A stretch of 64,000 bases of DNA, from positions 52,209,382 to 52,273,381 of the forward strand of contig NC_052617.1 in assembly GCF_016545825.1 (NCBI RefSeq). The letters run 5' to 3'. The position numbers were made by a program, and so were the translations under genes. This DNA comes from Eucalyptus grandis. Its lineage: Eukaryota > Streptophyta > Magnoliopsida > Myrtales > Myrtaceae. The first letter of the stretch is position 1. Each line of letters begins with the position of its first letter. Below the pieces are notes generated by a model. The model had not been told where the DNA came from, ran no database searches, and saw nothing but the letters and a program-made list of their open reading frames with translations. Below are positions 27,903-42,300 of this stretch, in pieces.

Positions 27903-29042
27903 ACAGACACGACGCGCCCGACCAACCACCGCCAACTGTAAACCTCGACTCCATCGACCCTCTCGGCCCTGCCGCCGTCTCTCCGTCCACCCGGAGCTGA
28001 CGGCAGCGCTCCCTCCCCTCGCGCTCGCGACCCGCGTCTCCAATCATCTTCTTCTTCTTCTTCTTCTTCAGGTGGGTTTTTACTGTTTCGTCTGGGGTAC
28101 GGTCGTTTTTTGGAGCTGCTCTTTTCTTGGGATTTTCCAGCTCGATTCCGGGGATCGCCTGCGCTCTTTGAGTCTCGCGGCTTTGAACATGAGCTGCCGG
28201 ATTATGGGTTCTTTTTTTTCCGTTCTTGATTGTCCCGTCGGCAGCAGAGGTTGCCCGGATTTTAGCTGGGCTCTGCTCCTGTTCCTGTCTTTAGTTTTCC
28301 TTCTTCTTTTCTCTTTTTTCGTTGGAAGCAAGCGGTAGATAACGTGATTTGAGACTCCGATGCTCGTGGACTTTGGGATTGGTTTACGATCGTACGACAC
28401 GAAGCTTGGTTTCTGTTTAAGTGTCTTTTGCCTGTGCCCGATTGTCTTCGTTTGCCATTTGTTTCGGTATTTTTGGAGTGAGCTGAAACTGTTGGCCAGT
28501 TACTTAATAAGACTGGATGGCAAAGTGGACTGGATTTAGCAGACTGGTTCTTTTCCCCTTCGATTGCTGAAAGACCAGACTGCTTTGATCATCTTTTGCG
28601 ATTTTTTTGCTTGCTCTTGCCTTCAAAATTGTTGGGCTGTCTGGATTATCCACTATCATTGAAGAGGACATCATCATCTGCATACTTTTGTCGGTGCTTA
28701 TGGGTTTGCATTTCTTGCTGGAATTTCTTTCCCCAAACTCCATAAATTCCATATCTGAAGTAACAGATGTCCATTTCCCGTATCTTTACACTTGTGGCAG
28801 TTCATCCTCTCTGGTCACTTGCCATTTGTTCATTCCTCAACCCTTCAGTAGATCTCTAGGTGCTGAAGTAATTGTATGCGTTCAACTGGGGCTTTGTCTT
28901 TCAGAACTTGCTGGGTTGAAATTTTTCACCTCGGTAGATGTCTATATATGTTTGCTTCATGTTCAATCTTTCTGAATTGTACGAGGAAGTCACTTATGGA
29001 CGTTGCTGATTTGATCCCTTTAAATCTTATTTCAGAATATCA

Positions 29043-31383
29043 ATGACAAATGGCAGCGATGTTGATGCTTTAGTCTCGGGGGATAACTTTATTGGGAAGC
29101 TTCCTGACCATCTCTTGATAGAAATTTTTGTCCGGGTCCCTGTCACAGAGTGGGCACAGATATCTTGTGTTAAAAAGCATTGGGCAAACCTATTCCGTGG
29201 GGAATGTTTGTGGCAAGCTGCTCTTGTGAAGTCCTATCCTTTGGCTAGCCAAGCAAAACGGTGGCCAGGTCCAATTCCACGAGGGTTGAGCAGACGGTAA
29301 AGTTTCCTTTTTCTGTTTTTTCACGCGTGTTTGCACACACATAGACGTGTAGAACAAAATAAATGATTTCCATGGCATTCACAGTTCTGCTTGTTGAAAC
29401 ATGCATGACAATTTGCATGGAGTCTAACGCCACGCGAATACATACTCAAACTATTACTATATAAACTATTCTTTGTAGCACTTCTTGCCTTTTTCTTATT
29501 GGCCACACACTCATGACTTTCTTATTGTGGATATGGTATGCACCTTCTGAACAGCTTTAAATCACGTATCCTCTCAGTTAATGCATCTCATCTCCTTCGA
29601 CTTCAATGAAATGTCTTTTTAGCTGCATAGTTGGTGTGCTAGCTATATTTCATGATTCACAGTGTACTTTACAACATGTGCCCTGATGAGAAAATAGACT
29701 ATCTGTGTAAGCTTGTCCAACTGCATAATATGACTAGGGTGTTGTAGCAGACTTCTCTAGCAAATTTTGTGAATCCTGAATTCATCTTAGTTTAGCTGTT
29801 TTTGAAGAAAAATTCAATTTGCAAGCACAGTCATGTTTTAACCTGCTGCCCAATGATCTCAGGAGATTCGTGGCTTTGTATATAAGTAAACAGATTTTTT
29901 CTCTCGATGGAGATATGGATGAAATAGTGGGCCATGCTTATCTATTTTTGAAAGAGCAGCTTGAACTTTCAACAATGCCTCCTTCCGCGGTTCTTCATGG
30001 AACAATGATTGGTATGGCATTTTTTAAACCCAGGTCCTCTTTCTGGTTAGGCTAATGCAGTTCAGGTTAGCTGTTGGATTATGTAAGATAAGCTCTTCCA
30101 GTTACATTGATCATCTTTGATTAATATATTGATGCTAGTATTCTGTGAAGTTTGATGGTAAACAAAAACTTACTATCTAGAAAAAAGGACTGATAGAGCA
30201 TTGCTTATGTGCTGAATTTCTAGTTTGGCCCTATATGGAAAATGGATAATGGCAAGTGCATGAGACACATCTGTTGCTATAAGTGATATTTCTATCTCGT
30301 TCTTACGGTAAACTTCTGACCTTGAAAGTTGCCCTGTTGGCAGATCAGTTCATAGCTTGTGGAAAGTCAAGAGACGTGGCAAATGAGCTTGCTTCACAGA
30401 TTTGGATTGCTGTTCTGGACAACTTGGAGGAAAATGAACACACCTTTCTCTTGCTGAAACGTCTTGCCCAAGAAGCTGATGTGAGTTAGTCTTGGACCAT
30501 TCTTTGGCCTTGTAATGCGCATTCTCATTTGCATAATTGTTGAAGGGGCATATATACATACATTTTTCTTTTCTTGGTGAGTCAGGGGTTATAGGGCAGG
30601 GTATGCCCATGGCATTTGAGGATGTCATTTATAGTTTATGCGAGGGAAGTTTTGATTGCAGTAAGCATGTACATAAATATACTGACTGATATTTAGTGAC
30701 ATCTATTGGTAATTAATCTAAGTTAAGATGTCTACAGAGTGTGTAATAGCTTTCTTTGGTTGCTTATCACTTGCTAATTATCCAAGATCCGACCAAGATC
30801 TGACTTTGAACTGCTCTCACTTTAAGAAGTATGCTTAATATCCTGAGGGCTTCTTGCTATGTCGTATGAAATGATCTGCTGAATATAGCATTTTAATGAA
30901 TAACATGGTGTCTAATGTGATTGACTTCAAAATGAAGTGCTCAGTAGATTTCCATTCTGGCAATGCATTGAAGGAAAGAAAATTTTGCTCTTTTCAATTC
31001 CCAAGTGCTTCATGAGTAGCTGAACTGCGATCATAGTATCTTGCATTTAATAATGATGGATTTCTTCCTGATGGGAACACAAGTTCTCTCAAAGCTCGGG
31101 AATCTTTTTCTTCTTGAAGTAGTCTTTCTGACAAGGAACGACATGGTAATGCTTATGACATGTCGAATGTGTGCTTCCCTGTGCACGTGTGAAACTCATC
31201 CAACGCTTGCTGCAGGTTTTTCTTCCATACCCTTATTCAAGATCGAGCAAGATCCAGTGGAGAGTGTTTGAGAAGCTGTTCACTGATTTCCGCGATTGCT
31301 TCAACCACGTGGACTACTACGACGTATTGTCGTGCGCCAAGAACAGGTTCCAACCGATCCCGTCGGCTTGGTTAGGTTATTAG
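29043..31383 (+). CDS. F-box domain protein
   Basis: Four coding exons (29043-29296, 29863-30011, 30344-30480, 31216-31383) join in phase to 235 residues. An F-box lies at about residues 17-60 (IGKLPDHLLIEIFVRVPVTE, then WAQISCVKKHWANLF). The remainder has no repeat I recognise (no LRR, kelch or Tubby motifs); it includes ALYISKQIFSLDGDMDEIVG and the end HVDYYDVLSCAKNRFQPIPS. F-box proteins usually link targets to SKP1-cullin ligases, so a role in protein turnover is inferred. A leader exon probably ends at 28071 (cttcag|gtggg) and a 5'UTR intron of nearly 1 kb ends at 29035 (ttcag), seven bases before the ATG. The uncharacterised C-terminal region looks conserved in sequence character, but I cannot name the subfamily. 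Confidence 0.88.
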
Positions 31384-34300
31384 CCATATTTACTTACACT
31401 TAGATGTACAGAACTAAAAGGCTCATACCGGTTCTTGCTATCTGAGGCGTGGATATGCATATGTAACTGTAACATATTGTATATTCCCTGTGAGCTAAAC
31501 GTGAGAGCTCTTAGAATCTGCCAGTGGCAGATCGATTTGAGGTATGCTCATCTCTGCACAAGACTCTGCAATAAGCGTGAGCATTTCATTTGTAATTGCA
31601 TCGGACTTTTTTTCGGTTTTTTCGGATGTCAATGAGATTTTCGACAGCAGCCGGCACCCGGCTAGGCTAGTCGCCCATCGGCGCCGCAGTTCTTCCATGC
31701 CTTCGTTTCCGGATCGTCAAGAAACGAGTTCTAGACATGATCGATGAGTGGGTCAAGTCTATGGTCGGGCCTAGAAATCCTTATCTAAACCTACCACGAT
31801 GAATTTACCTTTCGACCGAACCCGACCGGACTGGATGGGGATTTTAGAGCTGGACGGGTGGGGAGGACGACGATCACCTCCGTGGGATAGCCCTAAGAGA
31901 ATGCGCATGTACGATGATTCGAGTTCATGCACCGGATCGCATCGACTAGCTCGAACGAGAAACTAACAAAATTCATCGAATCGTCTATCAATCTTGTCCG
32001 GGATTGAAGGCGACATGTCAGCTTCCTCCTTCAGCGTCGGCCGTTGATTTTGAGGAAGAAAGGACGATGAGCCACGTGTGGAGGAGCGTTGACTTTGGGG
32101 GCAAGAGCTGGTGAGCCAATGACCGATCGAGCCGCTTGCGTTTTTAGCTTATTTCGGACGTCTCCATTGCTTTCTACGCCAAATTGATTTGATTAATCCT
32201 ATTGTTGTTGTCGTCGTTGTTATTATTGCACGACCAGGATTAAAATAATTTTATACTTTTTGTCTGTTCTGGTAATTTAATTATTCATCAAGTTTATGCT
32301 TTTTTCTATTTTATACAATTTGTTTGGGATTCGAATTCTAAATTATCTTCGTCCTTAACCAAACCCCCCACTCACGCAAATTGCGCTAGGTCGCTTGACC
32401 AGTGGCAACTGCATTACATAAAGTCTCGTAAAGTCCTGGATAGAAAACGCAATGCGAATCGAATCCTTTTTTATTTTGTTATAACCTCCGAGAAAATTTA
32501 AATTGAGACTATTTCAACTCTTATCAATTTTGTCTCCATATGCTACATGGTGGATAATATATGCAAGATACTGCAGAGTCAACCATTTGGTTTGGTTCAC
32601 AAGCTATTCTGACTCAATATTAAGAAAATTGTTCAAAAAATTCTAAACTTATTATACAGCAATCAATTCGATCATATACTTTTCAAATTAAATAATTTGG
32701 TCCTAAATATTTTGATGATTTGTTAATTTTGTCATCTTGGTCAATTTTTACTTAAAATTGCTAACAGAGTAGCTAATGTCTTATGTTATACGATTAGTGC
32801 CGATGTGGATGATTTTTGCAATTTTTTTGACTTTTTTCTTCTATTCTTTTTTTTTTCCCTCTTTCTCCATTGCTCGCCCGCCATAGGCAAGGGTCTTGGG
32901 GACCAACAACGGGGAAAAAGGATTTTCTTCTCATGAGCGAGGTTCCTTGTAATCGGTTGGCACTGACTGGACAACCACATTAATAAATTTTTTTTTTTAT
33001 CAAGATTGGCTAGAAAATGACTAAACTATTGAATTGTCAAAATGTTTAGAATCGGATTAACTCGTCTGAAAATTTTATGACTGCATTAATTACCTTCTAA
33101 TAGCAATTATCCCAACGAATATTACCCAATTAATGCTTTGATTAAGATCGGTGTTGTGGTGGTCTTAAGCGAAGACGAATCCATGCGTTTGCTAGAAGTT
33201 CAATACATCGACATGCACTGGATTAAATGCTAGATAGCCATGGTCTAATAATCTCAAACATCATCGCACATTTTTCTGGGGAACTTTCAAATGAATAAGA
33301 GCACACGAGATGCATGATCACTTTCATCAGCTCGACACTAGCTTCATTTCGTGGCAATTCAGGTTGAACCCATGAACACCATATCCATGCATGTTCGTGG
33401 AGGTTTCTCAAACGCCATTGTCGCAAGCTCCAAATCTTATGGAAAAATGGTGGCAAATGCTTATGCAAAAAAAAATAAAAAAAAATGATTGTCGGTGTCA
33501 TCTATCATTCTCGGAATTGGGTGATCAATTTCTTGGTCTATTGGCACGAAATTACTTCGAATTTTGTTAATAATTGAAGGAAAGGGACGTGTGCATGGCC
33601 AAATTCAGACGTTGGGTAATCAGACAATGAATTGAGACGGCCCTACTGTGGTGGGCGCAGGCAGGCAACCTTAAAAGAAAAAAAAAAATGGAAACTTCGT
33701 ATAAATATCTACGAAATACGTGGATAAATAATTTTGTTTATTTCGTACGTTTAAGGGGGTCGTCGTTTTCTCTGAATTTTCTCATGCGTAAATACCAAAA
33801 AAAGTCCCCCCACGGGGGTTTCCACGTGTCAGCGCGTCGCCTATTTCTCTGGAAACCCTGAGGCGGCCGCGTGTCCCTGAAGCCAACAGGGGGTTCCCCG
33901 CGATCCCGAATATGCCCCGATCTAGTTCGGCTTATTTACAGGCTTGCCCCCCATTGGAAATATCCTCCTATAGGCTCGGGCCCCAAAGTGCGCGGTCGAT
34001 GGCAACGCCGTCATTTCACGCAGTCTTTTTCGATCCCCCTCTTTTCTTTTTTCTTTTGTTCCTTTGCTTCTAATGGAATTTATTTTGTTTTATTCATTAA
34101 AGGGCACGTCACAGGCGTCCTTACCATTCCAAAGAAAGAAAGAGGAAATTGCAGTTTGGCCCCCACAACTATAAAAATTGCTCCATCCGCCCTCTAGAGG
34201 TAGAATGCCCTCTATCATCATGGGGTTTCCGAATCTACTGCTGAAATTATCTCTAGGCTTCCGTTGGTAAAGATCGAGATTTCACCTGCTGAATTACTCA

Positions 34301-34860
34301 CTTGTCTTGTAAAGTTATACTAAATACGATTCACTTAGTCGCTCGCTATATTTTAATTTATCGATGACTAATTTTTTTAGGTCTTGAATTTGTAAATTTG
34401 ATCGTCCTCGTTCGGAGGAGAAATCAATGCAAGCTTCTTCACACTAGTTGTCAAATACAGTATTCATCAACAATATAAAATGAATGGACTCATGTTAAAT
34501 TTTTTAGATGAGCAATCACAATAGAAATAGGTTGAAATGAGACATATTATAAATGGCTTAGCTTGATAAGGAATTCTCTTTTCATCAAGTTAAACAAACT
34601 CATGCATCTTTATCGATTAGCATTAAAACTCATAACATCATAGAAAAGTAATAATATTAAGCATATCACAACTATTTTAAGTAAAATTACATATCGCTCC
34701 TAGTGCATATTTGAAATAACTAGCAATGCTCCAACTCGTTCTAGATTCGACACGTGTCTTGTTAATAGCTGGTCTTAACATGCCCAACATTTAATATAAA
34801 AAAAGAAGAAGAAGAAGAAGCCCAAAATCACTCTTTTGAATATACTAGACGTCTAAAAAG
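31384..34860. other. Spacer between the F-box gene and the Pumilio gene
   Basis: The first few hundred bases should be F-box 3'UTR. AT-rich DNA follows, with an inverted-end element (32631-33120). A short GC-rich patch lies near 33800-34020. No gene is supported. Confidence 0.5.
32631..33120. repeat. Inverted-end AT-rich element (MITE-like)
   Basis: The left arm 'ggtcctaaatattttgatg' pairs, allowing mismatches, with the reverse complement of the right arm 'gattctaaacattttgaca'. Further inward both arms contain a 'gtcat...ggccaat/ggtcaat'-like block. The core has T-rich runs and 'ctcgcccgccataggc'. There is no coding sequence, and boundaries are approximate. Confidence 0.5.
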
Positions 34861-35106
34861 ACCTATATATATATTATAGATGTCCAGAGATGAGAAAAGG
34901 GTAATACGGTGAAATCATAGGTTTGCAAGGGGGCGAAAGAGAAAATTTTGGCTGACTCGGGAGGGGCGTCTCCGCAATGTTCCCAAAAAATGAAAATAGA
35001 AACGCCCCTCGAGGGAGGGGGGGACAACAGCAGCGTTGGTGGTTTTCGGAAGCGACATTTGTTTCTCCGAGTCCGAGAAAAGAAAAATAAAACAAAACCC
35101 CACATC

Positions 35107-35245
35107 CCCCCAAAAAAAAAAAAAAAAAAAAAAAAAACAACAAAAGAAACAAAGGAAAGAAGACACCATCGACATAGCCAGCAGCCCCCTTCTCTCTCTC
35201 TCTCTCCCTCTTTCTCTCTCCTCTCCCTCTCTCTCTCCGCTGCAC
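35107..35245. repeat. Poly(A) run and (CT)n tract in the Pumilio gene promoter/leader
   Basis: An A run of roughly 27 bases at about 35110-35137 is followed by CT microsatellites at about 35190-35240. Both lie before the inferred leader exon end at 35392 (agcag|gtacg). Open frames across it in several phases are compositional. Confidence 0.7.
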
Positions 35246-36382
35246 AGTATTCTCGCCACGACTCTTCTGGGAACTTCCCAACTGACGAGCGCTGCGCGCG
35301 ATCATCCCCCCCCCGGCGAAAGAGACGACCGCCGCCTCCCCCCGCCTTCCCCTTCCTCCCGCATCGCTCTAGGGTTTCCACCCCCCCAGCAGGTACGAGC
35401 GTCCTTTTCCGGTTCCTCCCGCTTCCTCGCTCATCGTCATCGAAAGCGGCCCCTTTCGGCGCGGTTTCCGTCTCCGTCACGTTATTCGCGCGAGGGAAGA
35501 CCTCCGGGGGCTCCCGGCCTCGGCTTCCTCCTCCGCCGTCGCGGCTCTGTTTTTCCGGCGGGTTTGTTTTGGTCGGATGGTGGGTTTGATTGCTGGCCTC
35601 GGTTCGGTTGGTCTCTTTTCTCGGTTCGTGTCCGGGGGCGGTTTTGCGCGGTTTTTAGGTCAGTGGCCTCGTGGTCGGGTCGTCGCAATTGCCTTCGATT
35701 CTGCTAGGAGACGGCTCGGGGTTCGGGTTAATCGCGCCGGTCGCGGGTGGTCCCTTTGGAGGTTAGCGCCGGGGGGGAACATTTCTAGGTGATCGTTTCC
35801 GTCGTGTCTTGAGAATCTCGGTTCTGGATAGGTTCCGTCGGCTTTCTGTTGGGGGCGCCGTGTCTTTCTCTGCTGGTTCCTGTTTGCTTATGCTTTTCTT
35901 GGGTTTCGATTTCCAGAGGCCGAGTAGTGAAAGGAGCTGATTTTAGTGATCAGCTGTAGCTCAGCGTCGTCAAAGAGTCGATATTTCTGATTTCTGTGTG
36001 TGAGCCTGTCAAGAGCGTGGTTCTATCTTGCCAAATTACTTGAACCGATTTCACTTTGTTACATGCGATCGGCAGTGCAGTTTATGCAAAATTCAATTTA
36101 TTTGGGATGGGAATTCTGATGGCTAAGCTGGTCGCCAGTTTTAGACTAATAGTCGATGCCATGATACTATTATCACGAGTCAACTGACAGAGTTCTTTCT
36201 TGATATTAGGTTTGAACGTGTGGTAGCCAACATCTTGACGCTGTGGGTGTTGAGATTGTCTGATTGCCGTACTACTTTGGTTTGTCACATTAGAAAGCAG
36301 AACCTGAATTGGGCACTACAGTGCCTTGCTTAGATGCAATCTTGAGAATGTGAAAGTCATTATAACTCCTTCCCATGAAAAA

Positions 36383-39300
36383 ATGGCCACTGAAATCCCT
36401 ATGAGGATGGTGGAAAATGGTGGGGCTAGAAAGGGCCCGCCTTCTCGGGATCATACAACTTTCAGACCTCCATTGAAGACCACGGCAGCGGAGGAGTTGG
36501 GCTCTATTTTACGTGGGCATAGAGTACATGGAAGCGAGATGGGAACTATGCCTAATCGAAGTGGTAGTGCACCACCCAGTATGGAGGGTTCATTTGCAGC
36601 TATTGCTAACCTTTTGGCCCAAAAGAATGTGAACATGGATGAGACTTTGGCCAATCTTGGCAGCACCATCGAAGTTTCTGGGATTGAGGAAAAATTACGC
36701 TCTGAACCAGCATATGTTAATTACTATTGCTCCCATGTTAATCTTAACCCTAGGCTCCCTCCACCTCTCATTTCAAGGGAAAACCTACGCCTGGCAAGCC
36801 ATATTGGTGGGCTTGGAAATAGTTGGAGATTAACTTCCTTTGATGACAGCAGCAATGGATCTTTGCATCTGTCTAGAGGTTCCCTGTTTACTCATAATGA
36901 GGAGCCTGAAGATGAAAAATCACAATCACACAATAACGGATTCGGGGCAGAAAGCAGTATTCATATGCCCATACAGAATGCGGTTTCTTCATCGGCCCGT
37001 CACAAGAGTCTGGTTGATTTAATACAGGTAATTGTTACGGTTTTGCATCGCATCATTTCTTGATTCATGAGCCATATATAAGCAGCCAAATTTTGGGAAT
37101 CTCTCAGTTTATATCGTCTTTTTCTTGGGATTAGTCTAGCAAGCGGTGGAAGAAGGCATTTATTGTTTTTATTTTTTGAATTCTCTTTACTTTACTGTAT
37201 GATGTTTAAGCAAAGCGAACTGAAAAGTTGATGCCTGGGATGTCTTTTGAGTCAGTTGCTTGCTTATTTTCCTTGTAGGGAAATCTTTCTTAATGATACC
37301 TTTTTATATAGAAAAAGACCTTTCAAGTCAAGTTTCTCTAAATGTAGTGTCTAGTCCGAGTAAGCGCACTTTAATGTGTATATTCTAGCTCAACCAAGGA
37401 TTGAGTGGCCGAGTAGTACCACCCAGAGCCTTCTAATACTGTTAGGATCTTGAAATGGAAGTAAAAAGGCATTGGTTTTATGCCTTCTCACAGGAATCTG
37501 ACCTTAGGTAAATCTGTGCAGCAAATGTTTTTGTCTATTCACAAGATTTGGCTCAAGAAAATGTTGTGCCTTTTGCTGTAAGTAGAAAATTAGTTAGGTT
37601 TACATCCTCCTTTTAAAGTTTTCCAAAGTTGGAAATTTGGAGAGTTCTTTTTAACTCTCATTGTTCTTTTCAGCTGGCTATGTCAGGGTTTTAATTTGAT
37701 GTTCCTCTATGAAGCCGCTACGAATTTGCACCAATCTTAATTCAGTGGCGGCATCCTAGTAACCATTCAGTGGTGTAATCTCTTTTATTGTAATCATGAT
37801 GGGCAATGATGTTTGTCATTGACTCTATCGTTTATCAAGCCAGAGAAAGCATTTTTTTTTATTTTTTTTGGGCATTCAGTCATATTGCATCCATAGACCT
37901 TGGCTTTATAGTGGTTGTTAAGTGACTGAGAGCTCCCTTAGCTCTTCTTGTTAATAATTTTGGTGCTTTCTTGCTGTAGATGTTGATACAAAATAGATGT
38001 TGTCAAGGGGTGTTTTAATGTTTAGTGGCGATTAGTAAAATCAATGTCCTATAAGTAATGGAAGAGCAACTTAACTGAACTCTGTGGAAATAAATTTCCC
38101 TAATTTCTTGTTTTAAGTATCAGGTGAAGTTAAAAGAAAGCGCTAAATATATGAGTTGGAACAACTAAAACAATATGAAAAGGCCAGAAAGACTATGGCT
38201 GCAAAAGCATTGCTATGCTACATCTTCAAATCAGTTTGTTATTGCTCAATCTTCTCCTTGTTTTTACTTTTACATTTGGCTAAACCACTTTACCGAAAAT
38301 GCTACAGCTCGCTAGCAGAATTATATGCAAAGCGCACTTCTAACAATGCAAGAAGCTTTACTGGACTCCTGAATTAAAGTGGACGTAATTCTCTTGGGTC
38401 CTACTTTTTAACACTGCATTCTTTTTGCTAATATGTAGGAAGATTTCCCTCGTACGCCTTCTCCTGTCTATCAGACTCGTCCGTTGAGCCTTGTGAACGA
38501 GCAATCAATAGATCGTGATGTCCATGGAATTGCCCTGGATGTTTCTTCTATTAATATTTCTGAAGTATCAAAATCGAATTCAGGCTCCATTGATGTTAAT
38601 GCTGAGACTTCTAACCTGAATCCACAGGATGTTGGGTTGATATCCAACGGTGAGACATTACATACTCCTTTTGCAAGTTCACCAAATGTTGCAGAGAAAT
38701 TATTGACTATACATGAAGATGGAAGGGCCAATAAAGAAATAAATGTACGAAATGAGGCATCCATTAGTGGGTTGGATATTTCTGGAACAGATGAGAGTAA
38801 TGTTAAGAACGCAGAAGAACATGCCTATAGGAGGAGCGCTCCTTTGCAGCCTGCATCCATGGTAAATGGCACTCAGCATCGAGGTCCAGTTGTTCATGGA
38901 CAGGGGAGTTATCAACATCCACAGGGCCGAATCGAGAGATTTGGTCTTGGCCCCCCTAGATCCGCTCTTGTCGAGGGACAGTCAACGATGCACTCACCTG
39001 GGCTTGCACCTCCATTATATACAGCAGCATCCTATATTAATTCCAATACATATTATCCTAATCTTCAGATGCCAGGTATGTTTGCTCCACAGTATAACAT
39101 GGGTGGGTATGCTCTGGGTTCTGCAGTTCTTCCTCCGTATATGGCTACATACTCTCCGCATAGTGGCTTTTCCATGTCGGCTCAAGCCTTAAATGGTCGA
39201 ACTAGTGGGGTGTCTACAGGACAAGGAATCTCAAATGTGGGTGATGCACCGCATATGAACAAGATGTATGGACAATATGGCTTGACATTTCAACCACCCT

Positions 39301-42300
39301 TTGTGGATCCTCTCCAAATGTCTTATTTTCATCATCCTCTTGAAGATGCTTATGGTGCTTCATCTCACTTTGGTCATTTGTCTAGAGGTGGCGTTGGGGG
39401 TCCTATGGATTCATTTGCATCTCAAAATGATGTAGCCTTTACTACGCATATAGCAGATCAGAAGCTAGAGTTTCAAGCTAATGGTAGTTTGAACATTCCA
39501 AGTCCTAGAAGCAGTAATTACTATGGAAGCCCCAGAAGTGTTGTTGCAATGCCACAGTTTCCAGGCTCACCTCTTGCAAGTCCAATCTTGCCATCATCTC
39601 CAATTGGTGGAATGAGCCACCTGGGTCGGCGAAATGACGTAAGATTTTCTCAGGGTTCCAGTAGAAATGGAGGGATGTATTCTGGATGGCAAGGTCAGAG
39701 AGGAGTAAATGGATTTGATGATGCTAAAAGAAATACATATCTGGAAGAACTAAAATCCAGCAATGCTAGGAAATTTGAGCTTTCTGATATCGTGGGACGA
39801 ATAGTTGAATTCAGGCATTGCTCTTATCCAGTTTGCTTTTTAATGCATTCATATCATGTGACTTTTGATACAGAACCAAATGTTCTTGTACTTTTTGTTT
39901 CAGTGTGGATCAACACGGGAGTCGGTTCATTCAGCAGAAACTAGAAAATTGCACTTTTGAAGATAAGGCAGCTGTTTTCAGTGAAGTTCTTCCTCATGCT
40001 TCAAGATTAATGACTGATGTTTTTGGGAACTATGTTATACAAAAGGTGTGTGTTTTGTATTGTATGTGTTAGTCTGCAAAGAGACTCCTGCAACTATGTT
40101 TATGTAAGTGTTGTCCTGAGTATGTTATAATGGTGCTTGTGTCTCAGTTCTTTGAACATGGTAGCCCCGAGCAGAGGAAGGAGCTTGCAGATCAACTCAC
40201 TGGACAGATGTTGCAATTAAGTTTGCAAATGTATGGATGCCGCGTGATTCAGAAGGTTTGCTTATCCACTTGAAACTGAAAGTTCTGTCTAGTTACCCTA
40301 GTGTTTTATTTTGTGGTTTAAGGAATTGTTCTAGGGTTGACCTCAAGGTTATTCTAAACTCCTAAAGTTTGGGAGGCCTTGCATCCTCAGTGTGGTTATA
40401 ACAAGGACATGAAGGGATTGCCGTATGTAATTAAAATCGGTGCAGTACATGAAGCTATTGCCCTTAACATGTATAACCTAAAGAAAGAAGTCTCAGGCCC
40501 TGGCCTCTCCCTAGTGGCCTCTTTTCACTTTTGCTGCCAGATCTTGTGCAGAAGCAATGAAGCCTGAGAAAAGCACTTGAAATTGCGTATAGTTACACTT
40601 AAAAGGTTGACAGACAATTCGCTACCCTAAGAGGTGTGAAAACTTGATGAAGCCGATCAAAATCCTCCTTGTCGACTTGCTATTCACCAGCACATGATTG
40701 CGCTTTACTTTACTGAACCTGTCATGCTCAATGTAGGATTGAATTCATGTGCTCGTTTTATGTTGTGGGCTGCAATGCTTATTCATAGTGGTTGTTTTTA
40801 GGCACTCGAGGTTATTGAACTTGACCAAAAGACGATACTTGTTCGAGAGCTGGATGGAAATGTTATGAGATGTGTACGAGACCAAAATGGAAACCACGTT
40901 ATACAGAAGTGTATTGAATGTGTACCAACTGAAAAAATTGAATTCATCATAAAGGCATTTCGTGGTCAAGTGGCCATTCTTTCAACTCATCCCTATGGTT
41001 GTCGTGTTATCCAGGTGGGTTTTTTGTTCCTATGCCTCGCATGTTGCTGATGGTATTAATAAAAATTTATTTGACCAAAAACATTAGCTGTTTGGTTTTT
41101 CAATAGAGAGTTTTGGAGCATTGCTGTGATGAAGGGCAAAGCCAGTGTATAGTGGATGAGATATTGGATTCAGCTTATAAACTTGCTCAAGATCAGTATG
41201 GCAATTATGTTACCCAGGTTTGTATTTGCTTTAAATTGCTTGTTTCTTGGATTTCTTTTTAAAGTTTACTTGGAACCCCTTCATTCAATCTCTTATGATT
41301 CATGAATTAACTGTTCTTTTGATTAAACCTATAGAAATATTCATATAGATGTTGTGTGTAAGAGTGCTGACTGATATATCTGTTTCACTGGCCACAAGCT
41401 AAATTTCAATAGGATTTAGGGATAGTTTACTTCACTGTATTGCTAATGAGGAACCCAATAGAATACAAGTCCAATTAGAGAGTAACAGCTTTGATATCCT
41501 TCTCTAATAAACATAACAAGGTGGATGATGGATTAATCACCCAATCTAAGGACACATCCTCATCCTCATCCCATTAGTTGCAAAGGATTAAGACAGGATT
41601 TGTTGACAAAATAATCTTAGTGGCTGGTGGGTCTACGTGGTGTCCATTTCCATCTCTGGTACTGGACAATAGGCATTGAGTGTTATCCAGCTTTCATACC
41701 ATTTTTTATTTGGATCATTGGAGACTTGGCTCTCATTGTGTTCTTTGCACAAAGATCATAGAAAAGTTGACAGCAACACATGGGAAGAGGGCAGTGGAAA
41801 TCTTTTTTTTTTCCCCTCTATTTCAGGTGGGTGAGAGGGCCTAGGTTTAGCCATGGTAGGTAGTATGATTCTTAAAATTGCATTTTTTGTCTTTGGGCAT
41901 TGTTGGGTTAAGTTTGTTTTATGGAGCAAAGTGAAGTTGCAAAGTCATTTAGTCTAAAGGAGTGTGGAGCTTCAGAGTCAGTTTTTCTGTGATGTCGCCA
42001 TGTTGAGGCCGCTTGTCTGAAGCATTAATTGATGGGGAAGGGATGGCATCTCTAGTGGACGTACATTATTGGACTCAAATATTTGCTGAAGTCTTATATC
42101 TGTGTGCTTGGTACCGATGATGTCTCGTTTTCTGAGTTTCTGGACATGTAATTTTTTGGGCATTAGATGTCAGCGGTGACATCAATTGAAACTTTTGTTC
42201 TTTATTCCCCCGAGCTGTTGGGGTAGTTCTGTTTGATTGATAGGGATTGAATATTTATCAGCACTGGAAGAACTATGGTGCTTTACGTCCCTATTTTGGT

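Noticed and set aside
27709..28338. 209-codon plus-strand frame and matching minus-strand frames near the F-box leader
   Set aside because: GC-rich leader DNA open in several phases at once, crossing a likely splice donor; compositional.
34863..35707. Several overlapping 110-220 codon frames on both strands
   Set aside because: They run through poly(A) and CT tracts in the Pumilio leader, so their peptides are homopolymer products.
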